Under the pieces are notes generated by a model. That model saw only the letters and a program-made list of their open reading frames with translations. It was not told the DNA's origin and did not search any database. From Sinohyriopsis cumingii (taxonomy: Eukaryota; Mollusca; Bivalvia; Unionida; Unionidae), in assembly GCA_028554795.2 (NCBI GenBank), contig JAPYKE020000263.1, positions 2,125,001 to 2,189,000 of the forward strand: a DNA stretch of 64,000 nucleotides, in the 5' to 3' direction. The number at the start of each line of letters is the position of its first letter. The first letter of the stretch is position 1. The position numbers and the translations under genes are program-made. Shown piece after piece: positions 55,105 through 64,000 of the stretch.

Positions 55105-55629
55105 ATGGAAGAGACTAGCCAAATCGAACGTTTCGTCAGAGCTTTGCGAGGGGTCATTAGAAAATTCTCTTCAGACCAGCCCACGGACTACTCTCCTTCC
55201 TTTCGAGATAAAAGTCAAGATACTTGCTATATCTGTCAGAAGAAAGGGCATTGGTCTTCAGAGTGTCCAGACCGTCAAAAACGACAAAAAACAGGGACTA
55301 AAAAAGACAAAAGTAAAGATACCTGTTATTATTGTCAAGAAAAAGGACATTGGTCTCCAGATTGCCCAAAAAAGAAACAAGAGGAGTCAGAAGAAAAGAG
55401 GAATTCTTCAGAAGAAGAGAGGGATTCTTCAGAGGAAGAGAGGGATTCTTCAGAGGAAGAAAGCAGACAGGTGAAGAAAAAGAAACAGGAGAAGAAAAGA
55501 AGTGAAGAAAGTGAGGAGGAAGAAGAGGAAAAGAGTGTGACGGTGAAGAAATTTAAAAAACAGAGACTAAACAAGGAGAAAGAAGAAGTCAATGAACTTT
55601 TTATTAAAGTGTTGTGTTGTGAATTGTGA
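55105..55629 (+). CDS. CCHC zinc-knuckle protein with Ser-Glu repeats
   Basis: 174 residues from ATG 55105 (the open frame extends upstream to a GTG at 55057, but the TATA box favours the ATG). Two zinc knuckles fit C-x2-C-x4-H-x4-C: CYICQKKGHWSSEC and CYYCQEKGHWSPDC. They are followed by tandem SSEEERD repeats, Lys/Glu-rich sequence and a short hydrophobic end. Zinc knuckles bind single-stranded nucleic acid, so a role with genome or mRNA is likely. It is one of the few plus-strand genes. AATAAA at 55652-55657 suggests ordinary polyadenylation. Confidence 0.8.
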   Translation: MEETSQIERFVRALRGVIRKFSSDQPTDYSPSFRDKSQDTCYICQKKGHWSSECPDRQKRQKTGTKKDKSKDTCYYCQEKGHWSPDCPKKKQEESEEKRNSSEEERDSSEEERDSSEEESRQVKKKKQEKKRSEESEEEEEEKSVTVKKFKKQRLNKEKEEVNELFIKVLCCEL

Positions 55630-55651
55630 ATTGGATTGTAACAATGGATAT

Positions 55652-55657
55652 AAGAAT
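55652..55657 (+). terminator. Poly(A) signal of the CCHC gene
   Basis: AATAAA 23 nt after the stop codon, followed by T-rich sequence. Confidence 0.6.
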
Positions 55658-55826
55658 AAATTTATGATATAAGGTAAGTGTCTTTGAGTTTTGATTTTAA
55701 AATAAGAAGCTACACTCACGCACTCATACAAAGACACGTACTATAGGGGGTAAAATGGGTTGTTTCTTTGTTTTTTTTTGAGTTATTGGCAAATTGAAAG
55801 GCTATCTCTTTTCGAGAGACGTGGGT

Positions 55827-55842
55827 GGCCCTGAAAAGAGCC
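55827..55842 (-). terminator. Histone-type 3' stem-loop 4
   Basis: The minus strand reads GGCTCTTTTCAGGGCC (6-bp stem with one G-T pair, TTTC loop), then ACCCA, then CTCGAAAAGAGA 14 nt further. It lies about 100 nt below the stop of the coiled-coil gene 55946-56440. Confidence 0.87.
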
Positions 55843-55945
55843 TTTTTATTTTGGTGCGGGGGTGAGTTTAAGCAATCAGCTTTAACTGCCTTAAGCCTTT
55901 GCCACGGCCAAGGCCTACTTCTGTACTGCGTAATGTTGATGATGA

Positions 55946-56440
55946 TTAGGTTGAAATCACTAAGGGTGGTTCAGTAGGCTTAGTCACAGGGTTAACGTGT
56001 TTAGCTCGGGAAGGTCGTATTCTCTTCGGTCGTAATAAAGAAGTCTGATACATTTGTTTCAGACTTCTTAACTCCGCTAAAATGTCCAACAGTACCGTGA
56101 CCGTTTGATTTTCACCCTCTTGTTTCTTTGCTGCTACTTCTTCTTGCTGTTGTTGCTGTTGTTTTTTTCTTACCTCTTCTTCTTGCTGCTGCTGTAGGAG
56201 AAAAACTTGTTCTGCTTCCTTTTGTCGTTGTATAAATTTCTCCAATTCTTCTTTCTGTCTCTGTCTAAAATTCTCCACTTGCGGTAATGAAGAAGGTCAC
56301 GAAGGTTCCGGAACAAATTCTTGCAAGGTAAGAAAATCCACAAAATCCCAATTCTCCTCTTCTGAAAGTAAGTCCGGGTTCCCTTGGGCAGTCTCCCCTG
56401 CTGGTGCACCCCAATGGATCGTTTTCTGAGTTTCCGTCAT
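55946..56440 (-). pseudogene. Gln/Glu-rich coiled-coil protein with in-frame TGA
   Basis: ATG 56440 opens TETQKTIHWGAPAGETAQGN and an acidic segment (SEEENWDFVDFLTLQEF), then a TGA at 56299-56297. The same frame continues as ENFRQRQKEELEKFIQRQKE, a Gln-rich coiled coil, and a basic end (LLRPKRIRPSRAKHV), stopping at 55946. The stop may be a nonsense mutation, a readthrough site, or the border between two products (ATG 56278 opens the second). The gene starts below a TATA box at 56488-56494 and ends at histone-type stem-loop 4. Function unknown. Confidence 0.6.
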
Positions 56441-56659
56441 GTTGAATCACTGTCGCATAGATTGACTGCACACAAGCGCTAGCGAATCTATATAGACCAA
56501 GTGACGTCACAGACTGCTCTCTTCGGATTGGATGCGGGCTGACTGAATTTTGTAACGCGTGTTCGGATTGGTGAATGAACTCAATCCATTTCAATCCTTC
56601 CTCTACCTATAAATAAACGCAGTTCACTGCATTGATTCACCTGTTCTCGTCGCTTCAAG
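56441..56659. promoter_or_regulatory. Divergent promoter at the right end
   Basis: Leftward gene: minus-strand TATATAG box at 56488-56494. Rightward gene: TATAAAT at 56608-56614. Between them lie a palindromic CRE-like TGACGTCA (56502-56509) and two CGGATTGG copies (56524-56531, 56565-56572), which are CCAAT boxes on the minus strand. Paired TATA and CCAAT boxes between divergent short genes recall metazoan histone gene pairs. Confidence 0.6.
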
Positions 56660-56782
56660 ATGTGGACCACAGTCAAATCATTCACCCTTGTGTCTTCCAT
56701 GATGTTTAGGACGGACATGCTCATGTATGTCTGGTCCAAGTGGAACGTTGTCAACAAGTCAGACACCAGTCTGTGGATATGA
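56660..56782 (+). CDS. Right-terminal small frame 1
   Basis: 40 residues (MWTTVKSFTLVSSMMFRTDM and on) from the first ATG about 46 nt after a good TATA box (56608-56614), with a favourable context (AAGATGT). It ends with a TGA that overlaps the next ATG as ATGA. The frame is short and unrecognised; support comes from the promoter and the stem-loop downstream. Confidence 0.4.
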   Translation: MWTTVKSFTLVSSMMFRTDMLMYVWSKWNVVNKSDTSLWI

Positions 56783-56907
56783 ACAGTGTACGTAGAAAGA
56801 CAAGGTTGCCTCAAGAGGACACTGATTTATGGCCCTCGAGTAAGACGCAGCTTGAGGACAAGAAGATGCCGCAGATGCCCTTTATGTTAATGGATACATT
56901 AACATAA
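56779..56907 (+). CDS. Right-terminal small frame 2
   Basis: 42 residues (NSVRRKTRLPQEDTDLWPSS and a Met-rich end), its ATG overlapping the stop of the preceding frame. The stop at 56905-56907 is only 7 nt before the histone-type stem-loop. It could be the second product of the same short mRNA. Unrecognised. Confidence 0.35.
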   Translation: MNSVRRKTRLPQEDTDLWPSSKTQLEDKKMPQMPFMLMDTLT

Positions 56908-56909
56908 TT

Positions 56910-57247
56910 CCAAAGGCCCTTTTCAGGGCCACCCATATTTTTCAAAAAGAGAATGACTTTCCATTGCCTACCCCTTTTTTTAAAAAAAATTAAAAAAAAA
57001 AAAAAACAAAAAAAATCCCATGTTCAATTTCCCTTGAGGCTATAGTGGCCCAAGACTTTTTTCCCATGTTCAATTCCCCTTGAGGCTAGAGTAGCCCAAG
57101 ACTATTTCCCATGTTAAATTCCCTTGAGGCTATAGTGGCCCACGATTTTTCTCCATGTTAAATTTCCATTGAGGCTATAGTGGCCCGGGGGGGGGGGGGT
57201 CTGTAATGCTAATTCCCATTGAGGCTATGGTGGCCCCCATTACTACT
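56910..57247 (-). repeat. Right terminal inverted repeat
   Basis: Reverse complement of the left TIR, ending ACTACT at 57247. It holds the same five subterminal repeats (about 57017-57235) and a longer G-run (about 57187-57199). The high identity of the two TIRs indicates a young copy or recent replication. Confidence 0.95.
56915..56930 (+). terminator. Histone-type 3' stem-loop 5 (in right TIR)
   Basis: The plus strand reads CCAAA, then GGCCCTTTTCAGGGCC (perfect 6-bp stem, TTTC loop), then ACCCA, then CAAAAAGAGAATG about 14 nt later. It is the best match of the five to the metazoan histone consensus, including the upstream CCAAA. It faces outward, mirroring stem-loop 1 in the left TIR. Confidence 0.9.
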
Positions 57248-57253
57248 GATGTT
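57248..57253. repeat. Target-site duplication, right (GATGTT)
   Basis: Exact copy of 36563-36568. Confidence 0.93.
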
Positions 57254-58045
57254 TATGGCAACTTTTCCCCATTAGATGTGTTACATCAATGAAAAGACAC
57301 ATGGAGTTGAACTTAAAATTCAGGATATAAACTAAAGCCAAACTTGAGTGTTACACACAAACATGGCATTAATTCTATGAAACATTTAGTTTGTTGAATA
57401 AATCCTCAGGCCCATTTCAGTTAACAAATAACCACAATTTCTTGTTCTATAAGACTGATATTAATGATTGTTCTACTTGACTGATATTAATGTCATTGTC
57501 ATTCACTTAATCAACAAATAATATTTTCTCAATCTTAAATCTGTTAGCATGCTGACTGCCTTCAGGTTTCAGTCATTCTCCTGTTCTCACCATGAAAGTA
57601 AGTAAGCATATATACTTTGTATGAAGCTGCTGAAATAGACAATGTATTTTCCTCAATATGCTAATTTGGCAAACCTGCATCCTCCCTTCTGGGAGCTCAG
57701 GCAGCTAGGAGAGTCAAGTTAGATTTCACATTGATTACACAAAGTGAACATTACTGACAGGCTTGATGTATGGTCCCTCTTTACAGTTATATTGAACTAT
57801 TAGCCACTTGGATTTAGCCTCAAAGTAAAAGCAAAAACTGCAAACGTTATACTGTGATCCTATCTACAATGCTTAAAACAAAGTCCCTGGTGAGAGCAAT
57901 ATCAAGCAACAGAGTTACCACAAAGAAGTGTCGGACTGGCGGTTTAGTGTCCCATCTTTCAGAAAAGCAGTTGTTCATTTCACACAATTTAACCTTGTTG
58001 CTATGGTTCCACAAATTTTTGTGATAACATATGAAGCATAGTCTA
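57254..58045. other. Host DNA, nothing recognised
   Basis: AT-rich sequence right of the element, continuous with the host DNA at 36.0-36.56 kb before the insertion. No gene found. Confidence 0.5.
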
Positions 58046-58720
58046 AGCTATCCAACAGTATATACAATGTGTAGGTATCATGTTAAATAAGTCTTCATTT
58101 GTCTGTGCGTGCGCCTATACATAAGTTTTCCGTATAGGTAAATAAGTCTTACCATTCGTATACAACCACAGATCTGAACAATTTTGATATCAATTTATAC
58201 GTTTCTCGGCAATCTAAATCGATGTATGTCATTAGATTTGTGTAAAAATGAAAAATAAGAGTTGGTATTGTTTTCTCAATATTGCTTAGCTAAGCAACTT
58301 TATGGATATAAATATTCATGATATGTGCTTGTACCCTTACCTTGTTATGATGTTTCCACGTAAATGAGCGATAATACTATAGATATAAAGCAGAGAGCTA
58401 TATAAAATGTGTAGGCATCAAGTTAAATAACTCTTCATTTGTCTGTCCGTGCGCTGATACATAATTTTTCCTTATAGGTAAATAAGTCTTACTATTCATA
58501 TACAACCACAGATTTGCACAAATTTACTATTAATTTATATGTTTCTCGGCAATCTAAATCGATCTATACCAATAGGTTTGTATAAAAACGCAAAATAAAA
58601 ACGCTGGCATTCTTTCCTAAATATCGCTTTGATAAGCTACTTTACGGGCTATGAGCCTCTAGCCCTGCGCCTTGTTGACATGCTTCCACGTATTCTGGTG
58701 ATAAATTACCATACTAAATA
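58045..58720. repeat. Tandem duplication, unit about 345 bp
   Basis: Two diverged copies in tandem begin near 58050 and 58396. They share 'ATGTGTAGG', 'CTTCATTTGTCTGT', 'TAGGTAAATAAGTCTTAC', 'TTTCTCGGCAATCTAAATCG' and 'TTCCACGTA'. No coding capacity. Confidence 0.8.
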
Positions 58721-60130
58721 TTTTGTGGCAACTTAGTCATTTTCAAGCCGCTTTACTTGCATAAATTAAGGATGTATACAACGTTATTTGTATTGTATTG
58801 TGAAGAGTGTTTTATATCAATCTCAACACAAGGAATACAAGTATACCAAACATTATAAAACAAAATGCAACATATCTAATTTAACAGAACTATAAGACTG
58901 GCAGCTGGTGTAATAGCATTGATGTTCTATAATTCCAGAAGTGAAGTACACTGGTCAAACTGATCTATTATAGTAAATGTACGCACATAGTTAGTGGATG
59001 GGCATACTTTTCTAAAACATACTTGCAAAGTGCATCCCTTTGTATTGTTTTGACTCTAATAATGAGAGAGATACACTTTAATGTTACACTAATCTCACAG
59101 CTTACTTTCCAGGTTACTTAAATTATACATTTGGAAATTCACAATGCACTGTAAAGGTGTTTTGTATAACTGTTTGCAATTGTACAGAGGAAACGAATAT
59201 ATTTTTTAACAGTTTTGTGACCACCAGGTAACATTGTGTAAACCTTACTTAAAAGGTACAATAGGAGTATGAATGTCTAATACATTTACAGTATATAAGC
59301 TGGTCTCATTGAACAGTCTGTGTTTTGACTGTGACTAAAAATACATTTAAACAATTTGGAAGGCAGAATAAAGTGTAACTATACCTGAATGACACCACTG
59401 CACTTGTAGACATATTGGTGCCTGGTGTATTTATATTTATAAACTTAGACATGACTCTATATGAAATAAAATTATGCAACTATACTCTGCTCCTTCATTA
59501 CCACATTATACATAGTTTAAGCTAGCCAACAATTCTACATTTCCACTAACAGTATTTATATTTCATTATTTTTCTTCAGTTATAAATTACAAATTATTCA
59601 CTTGAATCTCTAAGTTTGATTAGTTTGCAAATGTTAATAAATTGTTCTATTGAAACATATGCATCTTGTATTCTAAAATTTATTTTGTATATGTGGTTTT
59701 CATCATTCTTGCAAGAGGAAGAATTCTGCAACCACAAACATGCAACTTTTTGCTACATTGGTATTACTTACTTTTTAAACCCGGACTGGTATAAGGTGAA
59801 GTGTGCATTTGCAACAAGCAGAATGGATCGAATGTTGACACACCTCTATTCTGCTTTCATGTACTGTGACTGAAAATGTTTTTATATGTGATATGAGAAA
59901 AACTGCATGCTGCCTAAGGTAGATGGCGGATCAAAAAATGGCTGCACCCATGTGCTCAAGAAATGAACTTGAAATAGTCCAATGTACACAAACTTTAGCA
60001 GTTATTAAAATAGGGAAAATTAATTTTGTGACTGTGGACAATACTAACTTCTAAAAGTGCAATAAATGAAATAACATAAACAGAGTCCCTCAATGGGACT
60101 GACACTTTATTGGGCAAAATGAATTTCCAG
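58721..60130. other. Host DNA, nothing recognised
   Basis: No supported gene; the frame at 59616-59873 has no domain and lies in AT-rich sequence. Confidence 0.5.
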
Positions 60131-60139
60131 GAATTCAAG

Positions 60140-60930
60140 ATAAGACAATTTTTTCCTTTGAACTGTCGAGTATTAAAACCATCTACCGTATCCTTCAGGA
60201 ATAATAAGATTTTCAAATTCGCGGCTGTGGTACTCACATTGGATGTCAACTTGGCACCAATTTCACTTAGGACAAAGTAGACATCATTAAAAGTGTATTG
60301 GTGAAAACCATGTGTCACGATGATCATTCATTCAAGGGGAGCAATGACAACAAGATTTAAAGCCAGTCATCGTGATAGCCATATTGTGATATAATTCTTC
60401 TTACACCAGTTTCATTTAGGACTTGGCGAAAAACCCATCATAATGATCATCCATTCAACATGGGGTTTTCACTAAAGACTTACGATCTTTAAGACAGTCA
60501 TTGTGGCAGCCATATTAGATATACGACTTGCACCATTTTCATTTAGGACCAACAAGGTATTTTAAGAATTCTATTGGTGAAAGCCCCATGCTGATATAGC
60601 CATCCATTTGGAGAGGAGTAAAGATAACAATATCTTCAAGATATGACTTTCCATTCAGGAGTAGCAGCAATAACAAGATTTTCAAGATGGCTGCTGTGGT
60701 GGCCATATTAGATGTCAGATTGGCACGATTTTCAATCAGGACCAACTAGGCAGCATAAGAAGTCTTTTTTAGTGAAAACCACATGTTGATATAACCATCC
60801 AACAAGGAACAGTAGCGATAAGATTTTTCAAGATGGCTGCCATGATGGCCATACTAGATGTCAGATCAGCACCATTTTCATTTAGGACGAACCAGATATC
60901 ATAAGAAGTCTTTTAGTCTTTAGATCAGAA
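60140..60930. repeat. Diverged tandem repeats, 'ATGGCTGC' type
   Basis: Units of about 110-180 bp share 'AAGATGGCTGC' with 'GGCCATATTAGATGTCAGAT' and 'CACCATTTTCATTTAGGAC', plus 'GTGAAAACC' and 'CATCCA'. Copies occur at about 60210, 60370, 60500, 60690 and 60830. They generate short false frames. Confidence 0.7.
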
Positions 60931-62060
60931 ATATGATATCCAGAGTGGTAACAAGTTCAGCCAAACAGGTGCAAGATCACCTTATTAATATGTGTTAATC
61001 TCATTCACTATCAAATCCATCTGAGATCTGGATGATATATGCGTATATTCCAAGTTTGATAAAAATCAGATCAGAAATCTGGCCTCCAGAGTGGTAACAA
61101 GGTCAGCCAATCAGATGCAAAGGATTATCTGTGTGGATCTTAATACCAAATGTATTCATGATCTCGATGATAAAAACCCTTATTGCTTGTCAGATAAATA
61201 TCTAATCAGAAAAAAGGCTTCCAGAGAGGTAACAAGAACAGCCAATTTGATGCAAGATCACCATATTAATATGCGTGGATCTCACTCAATGTTAATTTGA
61301 ACTTAACCTTTAATGACATGCAACCCCCACCCCCACATTAATGAGAATGAACAAATACAACATTTCCAAGAGTAATTGTTTTAAAATGTATAGATCGCTA
61401 AAAGAATGTCCTGGAAACACTTATAATGAAGGACCTTCCAGGGCCTTTGCCTCCTGGGCCACCACCAGTTTCCATCCTACAGACATTATGCCTACTTGTT
61501 TACACTCCCCAACAATATTCCTAGATCTGCCACTGTTGACCAAGATCTTGATGATTTAAGCACATATTCCAAACCTGATAAAAATCGGACTGGAAATGTG
61601 GCCTTCTGAGTGGTAACAATCTAAGACAATCTGATGCAAGATTATCTGATTAATATATGTAGCTCTTGTTCTTCCATCCAAGATCTTAATGATATAAGCC
61701 CCTATTGCAATTCTGATTAAAATAAGATTTAATAAATGGCTTCCATAGGTGGTAACAAGCTCAACCAATCAAATGCAAGTTCACCTTATTAGCATGTATG
61801 GATCTTGGTCATTAACAATCTTGTCTGAGATCTTAATGGTATAAGGATATATTCCAAGTCTGATCAAAATCAGACAAAAAATGTACGACCTCCAGAGTGG
61901 TAACAAGTTTAGATCGGATCAACTCATTAATATGCAAGCATCTTACTTATTATTGAACTTTTGATGATATAAACATATATTCCATGTTTGACTGAAATTG
62001 GATCAGAATATGGATTCCAGGATGGTAAGAAGCAACTGTCGACATACGGATGCAGGGCCT
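60930..62060. repeat. Diverged tandem repeats, 'AGTGGTAACAAG' type
   Basis: Units with 'CCAGAGTGGTAACAAG', 'GCCAATCAGATGCAAGATCA', 'TATTAATATG', 'GATCTTAATG' and 'TATTCCAAG...TGA..AAAATCAGA' recur about every 115-150 bp from 60950 to 62030. Units are roughly 70-85 percent alike. No gene is carried. Confidence 0.75.
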
Positions 62061-63690
62061 TACAATGGCATACCTGCCATATTTCCAGATGGTTATTGAG
62101 ACTCAAAAAGGTGTTTTGTGGGGGGGGGGGGGGGGCAGTGTGCTCACCATCACCCCAAAGCATGATTGTCCAATTCAGAATAAACTCTTTTCATATAAAT
62201 CTATTGAAAATGACTGGAAATTCAAACCTTAATATAAGAAACTAACGCGTTTTCTTTAAAGCATTTAATATGCTTACAAACAAAATATAGTTGGTTCACT
62301 TTGCATTGTCAAATATCATCAACAAACAAACACATGTGTGCACTCACATAATCACAACCTCACAGACATTTAAAAAAATGCACAACATTTCTGTCTTCAA
62401 AATCAAATGGACATTGCAGTATAGTCTTAATTAAATGCAGTCTATCAATAGTTCAGTTGGGGGTTTGAAAATATAAATGTCATTTGTGTCTGTCTTTGCA
62501 CTCATTTAAGACTGGATGGTACTGTTATTCAAAGTTCCCTGCTGGATTCTCTGAGCGAATTATGGTCAGAACTGAGCTGTTCTTGCCAACCATAATACTG
62601 GCTTTATCATAACCGTATTCGATGCAGTGTGACCACGTGATATGCTGGTTCTGTAGAAAAAAAGAAAAACTGCATTAGAGGCTGAATCTTTTGTTTCAAG
62701 ATTCCCTGTAATTTTATTCTTTTATCTGTTGTTTGATGATATAAAATAGGGGTTCATGGCTGCTAATTACAATACTGATATTCCTGTTTGTCTCTTGTGT
62801 AATGATGTCTATATTGACAACCAATCACACTTGTGTTAAATGAATCAAGCAATTAAAAAATAAACAATAATAAATACCCTTCCAATACATTTTGATATCC
62901 CAAAAAAAAATACAATTAAACATGATAATACATCTACTGGAATCTTTCTGAGAGTGTTATGCATTCACTATCATACACATATTTAATCATGCATGCCACA
63001 TCTCATTTTTAAACAGAGACAATGTCACGTGGTGACCTGCATAAAAATAACAGTCAAAACAATGGGAGTTATATACCTTCACCAAGGATAGTGTGATGAA
63101 GACACAAAGCAAACATTGTGGTGACCAAGACTGGGGAAGTATGTGATGTTATTCATTAGTACCAAAGTTTTGAACTTTTGATAAAACAGTAAATTGTTAG
63201 AAGTAGATGAAATTGGTAAAGTGCTAGGTTACTTTATTAAAATAGTGATTGGCTGTTAAACTTAATGAGTGGAACAGAGAATTAAATTACATGATGTACC
63301 AAGAGGGCCCCATAACATAAAAACAGGTGTGCCAAAGAAGGAAAGTCTGTGGTATTGGCATGGCTGCAGTCAATATAAAGTTCTGATAAAATATTCAAAA
63401 ATATTTAAAAAATCAGCATTTGCAATCTGGCAACTCTGCCTGTTATAAAAACAAGTATCATAAGATCTTTAGAAGTTATATACACAAGAACAAGAATCAA
63501 GATAAAAAGAAAAAACAGTCTTCTTGATCTAATGACTCGGCAAAATCTATTTGTTTATTTGTCAGACCTTGTTCTTTCCAATACTACTGATAGTAATCCT
63601 TCTTTAGCTGCCATGAATTAAGGGCCTAAATTACCCAAATTGATTGGCAGGCAATAGTGCTTAAAGGCACATCATCACATTTTGACTATT
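62061..63690. other. Host DNA, nothing recognised
   Basis: Contains a G-run at about 62119-62134 and AT-rich sequence; no gene or RNA supported. Confidence 0.5.
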
Positions 63691-63694
63691 CATT

Positions 63695-63965
63695 GCTAAG
63701 GCTAGGGGAGTCAAATTCTTTGCTCTGAGACCCACAGCAGCCAACCCAGTTAATCAAGGCAGGATTCAAACTGGCGACCAAATGATCAATAATCCAGCAT
63801 ACTAACTACTGAGTCACTACCCAATTAACTGGGCAGGAATGGTGTCATGTTAAAACCCGTCTCAGACTCATAAAAGCCATCCCAATTAAGCGGTGAAGGA
63901 TTCAAAGTGGCGACCAAACAATCATGAATCCAGCATACTAACCATTGAGTTACTTCACAAGTAAC
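63695..63965 (-). mobile_element. Two tandem tRNA-like SINE fragments
   Basis: On the minus strand, two similar units read 'TCAGTAGTTAGTATGCTGGA' (box A-like) and 'GGTCGCCAGTTTGAATCC' (box B-like), at about 63760-63820 and 63895-63955. They are diverged copies of one tRNA-derived repeat; the second runs up to the window edge. Confidence 0.55.
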
Positions 63966-64000
63966 AGGGAGGGAATAGTGTCATTTTGATACTTGTCTAA

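Larger units (their letters stand above)
36569..57247 (-). mobile_element. Polinton/Maverick (adintovirus-like) element, 20.7 kb
   Basis: Bounded by inverted repeats of about 330 bp and a perfect GATGTT duplication. Termini begin 5'-AG, as known for Polintons. It encodes the family hallmark set: protein-primed polymerase B, retroviral-type integrase with chromodomain, FtsK/HerA-type ATPase, adenain-like protease, major capsid protein and penton. Extra genes are two BIR proteins, a CCHC protein and small terminal genes with histone-type 3' ends. The GC content is visibly higher than that of the flanking host DNA. Single nonsense codons in at least five genes and an integrase frameshift suggest a recently inactivated copy. 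Confidence 0.95.

Noticed and set aside
55055..55474. 139-residue Lys-rich frame overlapping the CCHC gene
   Set aside because: It is an out-of-frame reading of the Ser-Glu repeat region, while the overlapping frame has two zinc knuckles.
36569..57247. Integrated retrovirus or LTR element because of the integrase
   Set aside because: There is no reverse transcriptase or LTR; the inverted repeats, 6-bp duplication and capsid/polymerase set are those of a Polinton.

Overview
The window looks like nuclear DNA of an invertebrate, most likely a lophotrochozoan and plausibly a mollusc. The host sequence is AT-rich and intron-like, with long (TA)n tracts, two tRNA-related SINE families, foldback and hAT-like repeats, a LINE 3' remnant, and no convincing complete host gene. 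The species assignment is inference from repeat style only.

The centre of the window, 36569-57247, is a complete Polinton/Maverick-type element (a virus-like transposon in the adintovirus/Polinton group). It has terminal inverted repeats of about 330 bp that start AGTAGTAATGGGGG and a perfect 6-bp target duplication, GATGTT, on both sides. On the minus strand, from right to left, it carries protein-primed DNA polymerase B, two BIR (IAP-like) proteins, three tandem copies of a short 'MDTLQENI' family, small unknown and membrane proteins, a packaging ATPase, two tandem pX-like basic core proteins, a proline-rich protein, a chromodomain integrase, a two-helix membrane protein, a penton, a pVI-like protein, the double-jelly-roll major capsid protein, a Cys/His protein, and an adenain-like protease followed by a poly(A) signal. 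A CCHC zinc-knuckle gene is divergent from the polymerase. Capsid, ATPase and protease frames are intact. Polymerase, penton, integrase, one MDTLQENI copy and one coiled-coil gene each carry a single in-frame stop, and the integrase also has a frameshift, so this copy is probably recent but disabled.

The most unusual feature is at the ends of this element. Five sites match the metazoan replication-dependent histone mRNA 3' end: a 16-nt stem-loop with a TTTC loop, then ACCCA (ACCCCA once), then an AAAAGAG/AAAAGAA element like the U7 snRNA target. They close a tandem family of small genes at the left end (each with a shared 20+ bp upstream motif, two with TATA boxes) and a divergent gene pair at the right end. 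Two of the five lie inside the inverted repeats and face outward. This suggests that a set of element genes is expressed as S-phase, non-polyadenylated, histone-like mRNA, while other genes (protease end, CCHC gene) have ordinary AATAAA signals.

A second, older element relic lies at 15041-21303, all on the minus strand. It is the morphogenesis block of a different, adintovirus-like lineage: coiled-coil protein, pVI-like, major capsid, pX-like, adenain-like protease, tail-fibre-like protein, small membrane protein and penton-like protein, mostly broken by frameshifts and stops. No polymerase, integrase or ATPase relic was seen with it. The remaining host sequence is repeats and unassigned DNA, listed region by region.
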